64,000 bases of DNA from an uncultured Lachnospiraceae bacterium (GTDB lineage Bacteria; Bacillota; Clostridia; Lachnospirales; Lachnospiraceae), in the NCBI GenBank assembly GCA_910576535.1, contig CAJTKK010000003.1, positions 1 to 64,000 of the forward strand. Reading direction: 5' to 3'. Under the pieces are notes generated by a model, which saw nothing but the letters and a program-made list of their open reading frames with translations, ran no database searches and was not told where the DNA came from. A program made the position numbers and the translations under genes. This document shows, in pieces, positions 7,592 through 15,528 of this stretch. Position 1 is the stretch's first letter, and every line of letters starts with the position of its first letter.

Positions 7592-8383
7592 CTAACCGTT
7601 GATTTCAATCATTTCCATTGGATCTATATATGTATCGTCTTTGCTGATGCTGTATCCCATCTCTGTATTATCTTCCCCGACTACATATAAGATGTCTCCT
7701 CTAGTTACCTCGTTCCCTGCTTTTACTACTGCATTACCGTTATTGCGGTAAACAGAAATATAGCCATTTCCGTGGTCTATGCTAACAACATTTCCATAAT
7801 CCACATCCACATCCACAGATAAAACTGTCCCTGTACCGGAAGCAATTACGTTGATCCCTTCTGACGCGGCAAATATCACTTCCTTACGGTCTTCATGCGC
7901 ACGCATCTCCTGCGTATCCTCATCCTCGTCATCATCATCCTCTTCTGCGGTTTCTTCCGTTTTCAACTGAGCAGTTCCGCTTAAAGGAAATCCTTTTGGG
8001 ATATGTTCTTCTTCCTCTTTCGCTGCCAAGGCCTCTTCCACTTCCGCATGTTGATTCACGGTATCATTCAAGATATTTATCTGTTCTGCCATCTCCTCCT
8101 TTTCCGCTTCCAGCGCTTCCGCCTTTGCTTCCAGCCGCTCTATTTCTTCTTGCAGCTTGACAGCCTGTTCTGCCTGGTTCTTAAACCTTTCCATAGAATC
8201 GGATAAGGTTATCGCGCTGTATACTACATAACAGACCGCACAGACAAGAAGCAGGAAACTCCCTAACATTACTGTACCTGCCAACCCGGCATTAATGTGA
8301 AATTCTTTTCTTTTATTTTTTGCCGAGTCGGAGATTATCATTACTGTATAACTTTTCTTACTCTTTCGCGTTCTCAGCTTCAT
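7592..8383 (-). CDS. Membrane-anchored LytM/M23-like protein with degenerate active site
   Basis: A 263-residue protein with a basic N-terminal cytoplasmic part, one transmembrane segment (about 30-55), a long coiled coil (about 65-115), an acidic linker (EEDDDDEDED) and a C-terminal M23/LytM fold. The fold is recognised from ASGTGTVLSVDVDVDYGNVV and IDHGNGYISVY. In active M23 endopeptidases a HxxxD motif and a HxH motif bind zinc; here the first reads KEVIFAAS and the second YRNN, so the zinc ligands are gone. It is therefore likely a non-enzymatic activator or scaffold, in keeping with the adjacent bactofilin. GGAGGTGA lies eight bases before the ATG. Confidence 0.85.
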   Translation of the reverse strand: MKLRTRKSKKSYTVMIISDSAKNKRKEFHINAGLAGTVMLGSFLLLVCAVCYVVYSAITLSDSMERFKNQAEQAVKLQEEIERLEAKAEALEAEKEEMAEQINILNDTVNQHAEVEEALAAKEEEEHIPKGFPLSGTAQLKTEETAEEDDDDEDEDTQEMRAHEDRKEVIFAASEGINVIASGTGTVLSVDVDVDYGNVVSIDHGNGYISVYRNNGNAVVKAGNEVTRGDILYVVGEDNTEMGYSISKDDTYIDPMEMIEING

Positions 8384-8510
8384 AAAATAAGTCACCTCCA
8401 GTAAACTCTTAATATTTTACCACAAGTGACTTACCAAATACAACTTTATTCAAAAATTTTTTTAACAATTTATTCCAAAACTGTTTCAACTTTATTACAA
8501 AAAGCTTATT

Positions 8511-9578
8511 TTATACGTCCAATTTCATATCTCCGTCCATAATCCATTGCTTTTTACGCATCAATTCAGAAACCAGCAAAGCGAGAATGCCAGGAAGCAC
8601 AAAGTGCATCAGCGCGATCTGGAATATTGCCATGCCGGAGGAAACCCCGCTCTGTATCATTGTCTGGTACGCATTGATCTGCCCCACCAGCCCTGCCGTC
8701 CCCATACCTGAACCAGTAGGATTATTCACCATACCAAACACCACCGTGGAAACCGGCCCCAATACTGCGCTTGCCACTATCGCCGGCAGCCAGATCACCG
8801 GTTTTTTTACAATATTCCCAATTTGAAGCATACTCGTACCCAGCCCCTGAGCCAGCAGCCCATTCCATTTGTTCTCTCTAAAAGAAGCTACCGCAAAGCC
8901 TACCATATTGGCACAGCAGCCCACCGCTGCCGCCCCCGCCGCTATCCCGTTAAGCCCTAGTATAATGCCAAGCGCCGCGGAACTGATCGGAAGCGTCAGA
9001 ATGACCCCCATCAGGACGGATACCACAATCCCCATCAGGAATGGCGCCTGGACAGTCCCCCAGTTAATGACCGAACCGAGCCATGTCATAAATGCGGAAA
9101 TCGGCGGCCCTAACACTAACCCTGCCGAAGCCCCTGAAATAATACATATGCAAGGCGTCACAAGGATATCCGCTTTCGTCCTTCCCGATACCAAGCGGCC
9201 CACATAGATCCCTACCATTGCGGCAATAAATGCCCCCAAAGGCTCCCCCGGCCCCGCAAAGCACATCGAACCATCTATCAATACCTTGCCTTCTATCACC
9301 TTTCCGGCAAAAGCGCCCATCATTCCCGTAGCTGCCGCCGATAGCATAACTAACGGGCTTGCCTTCAGCCTAACCGCTGCACCGCACCCGATCCCGGCCC
9401 CTGTCACGGAAGCCGCCACCTTCCCCATCATAAAAAGGCAATCCCCCGCCGTGCCGGGAACCAATGTGCCAATCTGCTGGATAATCGTGCCTATGATAAG
9501 AGTTGCAAACAGCCCGGAAGCCATCCCGCTTAACCCGTCAATGAATATTTCATTCATCCGCTTTTTCCATTTTTCCAT
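8511..9578 (-). CDS. PfoR-like / EIIC-type multi-pass membrane protein
   Basis: A 355-residue protein with about ten hydrophobic segments and many glycine-rich turns, matching the PTS_EIIC_2 / PfoR family (first recognised as putative toxin regulators in Clostridium). The family shares the fold of sugar-PTS IIC permeases but lacks the IIA and IIB phosphocarrier domains. No PTS partner genes are nearby, so a transported substrate cannot be named. Motifs include FAGPGEPLGAF and NNPTGSGMGTAGLVGQ. It lies between the bactofilin operon and niaR on the same strand, about 80 bases after niaR, so co-transcription is possible but not shown. Confidence 0.8.
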   Translation of the reverse strand: MEKWKKRMNEIFIDGLSGMASGLFATLIIGTIIQQIGTLVPGTAGDCLFMMGKVAASVTGAGIGCGAAVRLKASPLVMLSAAATGMMGAFAGKVIEGKVLIDGSMCFAGPGEPLGAFIAAMVGIYVGRLVSGRTKADILVTPCICIISGASAGLVLGPPISAFMTWLGSVINWGTVQAPFLMGIVVSVLMGVILTLPISSAALGIILGLNGIAAGAAAVGCCANMVGFAVASFRENKWNGLLAQGLGTSMLQIGNIVKKPVIWLPAIVASAVLGPVSTVVFGMVNNPTGSGMGTAGLVGQINAYQTMIQSGVSSGMAIFQIALMHFVLPGILALLVSELMRKKQWIMDGDMKLDV

Positions 9579-9658
9579 GTCTATCCCCGCCCTTTCCGCT
9601 GTTTTGCAGATGCTTTACAACTGTCTTGTCAGACAATGGCAAGAATATCACATTTCAC

Positions 9659-10180
9659 TTAATTAATCAAGTACCCTTTTTTCCTTAATTCCTCCCCGAT
9701 CCTGTCCAATACTTCCTCCGAGTCCGCTTCCACTGTATGGAAATGAACGCCATGAGTCAGGTTATTTAACGGTTTTGTCTTATACTTTTCAGCTTTTTTC
9801 ACAAAAACTTCAGCATCTGCCCGGCTGTTTATCGTCAATTCTGCTGATATCTGCCCATAAATCCCATGTTCTACCGCTACATCCTGGACCTTTCCCCCGA
9901 AATCCACAATTGTATTCAGCTCATCCAATATTTCCTCATCTCTATGTTTTACTTTATAAGTTCTTTTTTTTCTGTTCATCCCCTGTCCGGCTTCAAAAAG
10001 AATATATCCCTTATTTGTTGAAAGAATATTCTTGTCCGTAGCGCGCAAAAGAGCAATATCCTGCACAATTACCTGCCTGCTGACTCCCAGCATCCGCGCC
10101 AGCCCCGTTCCTGAGACAGGCTGGCCCTCTCTATGCAATATCTCCACTATCTTCTGTCTTCTTTCATCGCCTTCCATCAT
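9659..10180 (-). CDS. niaR: Transcriptional repressor of niacin metabolism, NiaR family
   Basis: A 173-residue regulator with an N-terminal winged helix-turn-helix (RRQKIVEILHREGQPVSG, then ARMLGVSRQVIVQDIALLR) and a C-terminal 3H domain. The three conserved histidines are seen in VEHGIYGQI and LTHGVHFH. In Firmicutes NiaR binds nicotinic acid with a metal and represses NAD synthesis or niacin uptake genes. Start chosen at the ATG ten bases after AAGGAG; the open frame continues upstream without a better site. No nad or niaX gene is in this window, so its targets lie elsewhere unless it regulates itself or the neighbouring membrane protein gene. Confidence 0.9.
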   Translation of the reverse strand: MMEGDERRQKIVEILHREGQPVSGTGLARMLGVSRQVIVQDIALLRATDKNILSTNKGYILFEAGQGMNRKKRTYKVKHRDEEILDELNTIVDFGGKVQDVAVEHGIYGQISAELTINSRADAEVFVKKAEKYKTKPLNNLTHGVHFHTVEADSEEVLDRIGEELRKKGYLIN

Positions 10181-10302
10181 CCCGGCACAACTCCTTCTTC
10201 TTAAGTCAATACTGCCACAGTGCATTTCATGATTTTTATTAAGAAATCCAGGCAGCCCTGCCGGCGCCCGGCTCTGCATAAGAAATATTCCCCGTAAATA
10301 GA

Positions 10303-10332
10303 AAAAACACCCGCCCGAAGGCAAGTGTTTTT
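10303..10332. terminator. Symmetric hairpin upstream of niaR
   Basis: AAAAACAC (10303-10310) pairs with GTGTTTTT (10325-10332), with an inner GCC/GGC stem closed by a CGAA tetraloop. The A-run and T-run make it terminator-like in both directions. It lies 120 bases upstream of the niaR start, so it may attenuate niaR or insulate it from the region upstream of csp. Confidence 0.55.
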
Positions 10333-10403
10333 CCCATGTAAAAGGGGAATTTTACATTGGATTATCTCTAATCCACTTATAGATTATCATGGATATTCCT
10401 ATT

Positions 10404-10441
10404 TGTATTTACATTATATGCATTTTATTTATGCAAATACA
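10404..10441. promoter_or_regulatory. Imperfect palindrome in the niaR-csp intergenic region
   Basis: TGTATTT (10404-10410) with AAATACA (10435-10441), and inner GCAT/ATGC, give an AT-rich dyad within 230 bases of niaR. The position would suit a NiaR operator, but I cannot verify a match to the known site. Confidence 0.3.
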
Positions 10442-10587
10442 TTTTTTCTTTTTAGCCAAAGCCGGGCTATCTCACAGCCAGGCTGTCCGTATTATCCACA
10501 AATAAATATCATGCCGGACAAATCCTGCGTTCATAAGCGTTCTGCAAACAAAACCTACGCAATTTCATTAAAAAGTAAATTTATTCC

Positions 10588-10616
10588 TTTACTTTTCCAA
10601 TCATATATGCTATCCT
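10588..10616 (+). promoter_or_regulatory. Promoter of the cold-shock gene
   Basis: A -35 TTTACT at 10588-10593, 17-bp spacer and -10 TATCCT at 10611-10616. The short leader contains a CGTTT/AAACG hairpin (10625-10640) before the TTTGGAGG site. Confidence 0.6.
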
Positions 10617-10668
10617 AAATATGTCGTTTATAATGAAACGATACATTTAAACTTTGGAGGTATCTGAC

Positions 10669-10869
10669 ATGAACAAAGGTACAGTAAAATGGTTCAATAA
10701 CCAAAAAGGCTACGGCTTCATCTCTGATGAGCAGGGTAATGATGTATTCGTACATTATTCAGGACTTAATATGGAAGGCTTTAAATCTCTTGAAGAAGGC
10801 GCTGCTGTTGAGTTCGATGTAGTTAATGGCGAAAAAGGCCCTCAGGCTGTAAACGTAACAAAGTTATAA
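10669..10869 (+). CDS. Cold-shock domain protein
   Basis: A 66-residue cold-shock protein that binds single-stranded RNA or DNA and prevents secondary structure. The single OB-fold has RNP1 (KGYGFISDE) and RNP2 (DVFVHYSGL) and begins GTVKWFNNQKG. Full length for the family. TTTGGAGG precedes the ATG, and a consensus-like promoter lies about 55 bases upstream. A 115-base untranslated tail separates the stop from a strong terminator. Confidence 0.96.
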   Translation: MNKGTVKWFNNQKGYGFISDEQGNDVFVHYSGLNMEGFKSLEEGAAVEFDVVNGEKGPQAVNVTKL

Positions 10870-10983
10870 TTTCAGTTATAACCCACATTAATCAGTATCA
10901 ACCTTGTGCCTTCTTATATAGATAATTAATGCATTTAGTTAGGCTCTGTAATATGGTAACAGCATTGGTAACGGATTAAGGAG

Positions 10984-11016
10984 AGAACCTATTTTACATC
11001 AGATAGGTTCTTTTTT
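10984..11016 (+). terminator. Intrinsic terminator downstream of the cold-shock gene
   Basis: AGAACCTAT (10984-10992) pairs with ATAGGTTCT (11003-11011) followed by six T residues. It is a textbook terminator on the plus strand. Confidence 0.9.
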
Positions 11017-11055
11017 GTTGTGCATGGATAATTTTCACATACGCGCTCTGCGCTG

Positions 11056-11835
11056 CTATATCCGGTTTATATATGAAACCACTTCTTCCCATTTCATTTT
11101 TCCGCCAAACAGATCCAAAGCGCTGCCGATTGTCACATTGACCCTGTTCTTCCCCAATGCCTTCAGCTTCTCCAAATCATCAAAATTATGAACGCCTCCT
11201 GCATATGTAACAGGCAGTTTCCCCCAGCCGCCCAGCAAAGCCGCCACCGGTTCCTCAATTCCTTCCGCCATGCCTTCCACATCCACTGCATGGACAAGAA
11301 ATTCATCACAGTAAACGGAAAGATCCTCCAATACCTCTTCTTCCAGCCTTACGTCCGTATAAGCCTGCCATCTGTCGGTTACAATATAATATTCCCCATT
11401 CCTGCGCCGGCAGCTTAAGTCTAATACAATTTGTTTTTTTCCAATTTTATTTACCAGTTTTTTCAGGTTTCCGTACTCTATCCTGCCATTCCGGAAAACA
11501 TGAGAAGTCACAATGACATGGCTCGCCCCGGCATCCAAATATTCCATCGCATTTTCTTCACTAATCCCTCCCCCTACCTGAAGGCCGCCCGGATATGCAC
11601 GCAAAGCCGACAATGCCTGTGCTTTTGTATCCTCATAATACATGCTCCCCTTCGGGTTCAGTAAAATCACATGCCCTCCCTTTATTCCGCTTTTTTTATA
11701 AAAATTTGCGTAAAACGCCGCGTCCCGCCCGGAGACAAAATTTTCCCCGGCTTTATCCTGTCCGTCCTGCAAACTCTTTCCAATAATTTGTTTCACTTTT
11801 CCGTTATGAATATCTATGCAAGGCCTAAATTCCAT
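11056..11835 (-). CDS. hisA: Phosphoribosylformimino-AICAR ribotide isomerase, eukaryotic-type HisA
   Basis: Catalyses the Amadori isomerisation of ProFAR to PRFAR, the fourth step of histidine synthesis. The 259-residue protein is a TIM barrel beginning FRPCIDIHNGKVKQIIG, with phosphate-binding loops LQVGGGISEENA and VTYAGGVHNFDDLE and a VNVTIGSALDLFGG end. The FRPCIDIHNGKVKQ start and the long insert near KAGENFVSGRDA are features of the fungal/plant-type HisA rather than the usual bacterial type. It stands alone, with no other his gene in the window, and reads leftward from a weak ribosome binding site. Confidence 0.85.
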   Translation of the reverse strand: MEFRPCIDIHNGKVKQIIGKSLQDGQDKAGENFVSGRDAAFYANFYKKSGIKGGHVILLNPKGSMYYEDTKAQALSALRAYPGGLQVGGGISEENAMEYLDAGASHVIVTSHVFRNGRIEYGNLKKLVNKIGKKQIVLDLSCRRRNGEYYIVTDRWQAYTDVRLEEEVLEDLSVYCDEFLVHAVDVEGMAEGIEEPVAALLGGWGKLPVTYAGGVHNFDDLEKLKALGKNRVNVTIGSALDLFGGKMKWEEVVSYINRI

Positions 11836-12128
11836 TTTTCATCCACATCCTTTTTCAGCCATCCAATTTGCTGGATCTTTCCTTGGTTTCTTTCTTTTTC
11901 CATCCCTTTTGCCTTACTCTCTTCCTTCCTATTCCTGCTTCTGCTTTTTTATTGCCGCCATCCTTATTTTATCCAAAAAATTTTACCTAAAAACAAGGCG
12001 TATATTTTCTTTGTTCGTGTACATAATACTAACACAGCATTTAAGAATGTTGTGCTTAATTTGCTAAGTTTTATGCTTATGCCCAAGTGAGCGGACTATG
12101 AAAACATTATGAAAACGGAGGGAATATT

Positions 12129-12602
12129 ATGAAAAACAGCAAAAAACTGATATCAGTTTCTCTTATTGTCCTCATGTTCGGACTTGTAACCGCATGCGGC
12201 AATAGGAACGCCAACAACGCTGATAACGGCTCTACAACACAAGACAATACCGGCAACGGAGCTGCCGGAACGGATAATGCAGCACCCAACAATACTGCCG
12301 GGGACAACACAACAGGTTCTAACGGCAGCACGGCCGGGGACGCTGCCATAAACGGGACTACCAACACTGGCGGAAACGGTACAGATACCACCAATAACGG
12401 TGCCGATACGGAAACCGGCCTTGACAACAATAATGTCAACGGTACTGACAACAATGTAAACGATGTTACCAATGGCGCTAATGAAAACACTGGCTCTGTC
12501 ATTGACGATGCCGGAACTGCTGTAGGAGATGCCGTAGATGATATTGCTGACGGCGTATCCGATGTCACAGATGACGTTGTCGGAAATAATAACAACCAGT
12601 AA
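12129..12602 (+). CDS. Low-complexity Asn/Thr/Gly/Asp-rich lipoprotein
   Basis: A 157-residue lipoprotein. A signal peptide (about 1-22) ends in the lipobox LVTAC, so Cys23 would be lipidated. The rest is almost entirely Asn, Thr, Gly, Asp and Ala with no hydrophobic core, therefore disordered; the last 40 residues become more regular, with alternating VIDDAGTAVGDAVDD-type heptads. CGGAGGG lies seven bases before the ATG. A perfect terminator follows. It may be a spacer or surface decoration; I cannot assign a function. Confidence 0.85.
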   Translation: MKNSKKLISVSLIVLMFGLVTACGNRNANNADNGSTTQDNTGNGAAGTDNAAPNNTAGDNTTGSNGSTAGDAAINGTTNTGGNGTDTTNNGADTETGLDNNNVNGTDNNVNDVTNGANENTGSVIDDAGTAVGDAVDDIADGVSDVTDDVVGNNNNQ

Positions 12603-12612
12603 TCACATTCCC

Positions 12613-12643
12613 AAAAATAGGGGGAAAATTCCCCCTATTTTTA
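12613..12643 (+). terminator. Strong terminator after the lipoprotein gene
   Basis: AAAAATAGGGGG and CCCCCTATTTTT form a long stem around an AAAATT loop. The symmetry makes it effective on both strands, also serving convergent fbp at 12684. Confidence 0.9.
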
Positions 12644-12683
12644 CTGCTGTTTCCGTTTGTCAGTTTATGGTCTTTCTATCTTT

Positions 12684-14642
12684 TTACAAAGATTTTTCTA
12701 TGATTGTCCCATCCCTATAAGCCTGCAGCAGCACTTCTAACTGATGGATCGTCTCCTTTATTTCCGCACCGCCGTCTGTATCTGCCACACTGATTCTCGA
12801 ATTGCTGGTTTCCAGAATCACAGAATCTGAAAAAATATCCGTTTCATGCAATATCGCAGATTCCACTGATTCAAAAGGCTCATGCGCTACCAGACGCATT
12901 CCATGGGAATTGGCCACCAAAGTATAACCGGCAATGCCGGTTTTTCCCTGATACGCTTTGGAAAAACCGCCGTCTATAATCAAAAGCTTCCCTCCGCATT
13001 TTATTGGTGATTCCCCTTTTTTCAATTCTACCGGGACATGCCCGTTCACAATATGGGAATTCTTGCTGTCCAGGCCAAATTCCATTAAAATGCGGTTAAT
13101 CATATTTTCATTATCCAAAAGACGGTAATAACTGTTTTTCGTTTCTGTATGCGCTTCTTTTTCTTCTACAAAATACCGCTCAAAAGTAGCCATTTTATCT
13201 TTGCCAAATACCGGGGAATTAGGACCTTCCCATATATACCATATGATATCCTGGCCTTTTTGCATTTCTGCCGGGTTATGTTTGGAATAATAGCCTTTCC
13301 TGGCATACTGGTCTAAAATGTCATACAACGCCTTCCCTCTATATTTCTCCCCATCAATAATAAATGTATTAAAATTGCCGTTCTCATCCATAGGCATACA
13401 TCCATGATACAAAAGGTTGGAATTGTAAACTTTATAAAGCCCTCCCCTGGAAAACAGGAACCTGACATGTTTCTGCAGCTTTTCACATTTTAAGAATGCC
13501 TGCCTAAGCCTCTCCATCACCTGTTCTTCTTCCGGGCTTAAGGCATAAGGATTCTCCGGGTCCACGGTAGGAAACTCCACGTCTTTCATCCTGTAGATTT
13601 TTCCTCCTATGGTAATTGTCTTATCCTCATAATTCACTTTGTCCAGCAGAAGCCGGTCCTCCATCTGGAATTCCGGCCGCCGCATAATCAGGCTGCCTTC
13701 CAGCTTAAACTGTATCACCGCTATTGCTTTATGCATTTTCATGTCAAGGCTTAAATCTTTGGTATTATAATCCGTATTATATTTAATTGAAAAGATATCG
13801 CAATCTACATCCGCATAAGCCTCCATGGCAAATGTAGCGAGCGGGATCAGGTTAATCCCATACCCTTCCTCCAAAGTGTCCAGGTTGCCGTAACGTGCCG
13901 AAAGCCGGATCACATTAGCAATACACGCCAGATGCCCTGCCGCCGCGCCCATCCAGACAATATCATGATTCCCCCACTGGATATCTACCGAATGATAATG
14001 GCTTAATGTATCCATAATAATATGGGGACCCGGCCCCCTGTCAAAGATATCTCCCACAATGTGAAGATGGTCAATTACCATACGCTGAATCAGACGGCTT
14101 AAAGCAATGATAAATTCCTGCGCCCGGTCAATCCGTATGATTGTATGGATAATCTCATTATAGTAAGCTTCCTTATCCTGTATTTCCGCTTTTTCCGTAA
14201 TCAGTTCCTCTATTACATAAGCAAAATCCTCCGGCAGGGCCTTTCTTACTTTGGAACGGGTATACTTGGATGCCACCCTTTTTGTAATCTGCACCAGCCT
14301 GTGCAATGTAATTTTGTACCAGTCCTCAATATTATCTTCTTCCTGCAGAACAATTTCCAGTTTTTCTTTCGGGTAATAAATCAAAGTAGCCAAGCTTTTT
14401 TTATCTTTACTGCTCAACGTATTCCCAAATTCTTCGTCAATTTTTCTCTTTACAGAACCGGAGCCATTCTTTAATACGTGATTAAACTGTTCATATTCCC
14501 CATGAATATCCGTCAGAAAATGTTCCGTCCCTTTTGGCAGACAAAGAATTGCCTGCAAATTAATGATCTCTGTGGATGCTGACGCTATCGTCGGATACTG
14601 ATGCGCAAAACTGCGCAGATACTTTAATTCCAAATCATCCAT
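12684..14642 (-). CDS. fbp: Fructose-1,6-bisphosphatase, class III
   Basis: Hydrolyses fructose-1,6-bisphosphate to fructose-6-phosphate in gluconeogenesis. The 652-residue length is typical of the Firmicute class III enzyme. Metallophosphatase motifs are seen: LTDIHGEYEQF (about 43-53), VGDIFDRGPGPH and WGNHDIVWMG, with NGHVPVE and DGGFSKAYQ toward the C terminus. A GGAG lies upstream of the ATG. The gene reads leftward and ends against the plus-strand lipoprotein gene's terminator; dapB lies 108 bases upstream on the same strand. Confidence 0.95.
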   Translation of the reverse strand: MDDLELKYLRSFAHQYPTIASASTEIINLQAILCLPKGTEHFLTDIHGEYEQFNHVLKNGSGSVKRKIDEEFGNTLSSKDKKSLATLIYYPKEKLEIVLQEEDNIEDWYKITLHRLVQITKRVASKYTRSKVRKALPEDFAYVIEELITEKAEIQDKEAYYNEIIHTIIRIDRAQEFIIALSRLIQRMVIDHLHIVGDIFDRGPGPHIIMDTLSHYHSVDIQWGNHDIVWMGAAAGHLACIANVIRLSARYGNLDTLEEGYGINLIPLATFAMEAYADVDCDIFSIKYNTDYNTKDLSLDMKMHKAIAVIQFKLEGSLIMRRPEFQMEDRLLLDKVNYEDKTITIGGKIYRMKDVEFPTVDPENPYALSPEEEQVMERLRQAFLKCEKLQKHVRFLFSRGGLYKVYNSNLLYHGCMPMDENGNFNTFIIDGEKYRGKALYDILDQYARKGYYSKHNPAEMQKGQDIIWYIWEGPNSPVFGKDKMATFERYFVEEKEAHTETKNSYYRLLDNENMINRILMEFGLDSKNSHIVNGHVPVELKKGESPIKCGGKLLIIDGGFSKAYQGKTGIAGYTLVANSHGMRLVAHEPFESVESAILHETDIFSDSVILETSNSRISVADTDGGAEIKETIHQLEVLLQAYRDGTIIEKSL

Positions 14643-14750
14643 CCGCCCCTTGCTCCTTCCAACATTTATCGCTGTCTGCCCCTTTGGCCTTTTACCGCCT
14701 TGCCAAATAATCCCGGCGCCAATGCCCGGATATCCCCACGGCTTACCGGG

Positions 14751-15509
14751 CTATTTGCCGATTACGTCGCTCATATCATATTTTCCCGCAGGTTTCCCCG
14801 CAAGGAACTTAGCCGCCTCAATGGCCCCTTTTCCGAAAACAGCTTTGGAATATGCCGTGTGGGAAAAGGTAATCACCTCATCTGCGCCGGCAAAAATCAC
14901 ATCATGCTCTCCGACAATAGAACCTCCCCTGACTGCCGAAAGCCCAATTTCCTTTACTGGCCTCTTTTCCCTCCGTCCGCTTCTGTCATATACATACTCA
15001 TAAGAATTATCCAGTTCTTCATTGATGGAGTCCGCCAGGGCAAGCGCCGTCCCGCTCGGCGCATCCAGTTTTTTATTATGATGTTTCTCTACAATCTCAA
15101 TATCAAATCCGGCAGGGGCTAATATCCCTGCCGCTTCCTTGAGCAGCTTTAAAAACATATTAATGCCCAAAGACATATTTGCCGATTTCAGCACCGCCGT
15201 CTTCGTGCTGGCCTCCTCCGCTTTCTGCAACTGTTCTTCCGACAGCCCGGTTGTACATAACACGCAAGGCAGCCCTTTTGATACGCAATAATCTAAAAGC
15301 CCATCCACCGCCGGCGCACTGCTGAAATCAATGACTGCATCCGCCTCCATTGTGCATAATTCAATGCTTTGAAACACTGGGTATGTATTTTTCCCGCTGT
15401 CAAAGGCGTCTACCCCCGCCACGATTTCTATTTCATCATCCGCTGCAATCAGTCCGGTAACCGTCTGTCCCATTTTTCCGTTGCAGCCGTGCATAATTAC
15501 CTTTATCAT
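14751..15509 (-). CDS. dapB: 4-hydroxy-tetrahydrodipicolinate reductase
   Basis: Reduces the DapA product to tetrahydrodipicolinate with NAD(P)H in lysine and diaminopimelate synthesis. The 252-residue protein starts with the nucleotide-binding MHGCNGKMGQ (6-15) and has the substrate motif EKHHNKKLDAPSGTA. GGAAGG is eight bases before the chosen ATG; a longer frame to 15542 lacks a site. It lies 19 bases after dapA and shares its lysine-riboswitch leader. DAP also feeds the wall genes and, with DapA, dipicolinate for spores. Confidence 0.96.
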   Translation of the reverse strand: MIKVIMHGCNGKMGQTVTGLIAADDEIEIVAGVDAFDSGKNTYPVFQSIELCTMEADAVIDFSSAPAVDGLLDYCVSKGLPCVLCTTGLSEEQLQKAEEASTKTAVLKSANMSLGINMFLKLLKEAAGILAPAGFDIEIVEKHHNKKLDAPSGTALALADSINEELDNSYEYVYDRSGRREKRPVKEIGLSAVRGGSIVGEHDVIFAGADEVITFSHTAYSKAVFGKGAIEAAKFLAGKPAGKYDMSDVIGK

Positions 15510-15528
15510 TTCAATAACCTTCCTTACA

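Noticed and set aside
12107..12595. Minus-strand open frame over the lipoprotein gene
   Set aside because: It mirrors the low-complexity codons of the plus-strand gene, which has lipobox, ribosome binding site and terminator.
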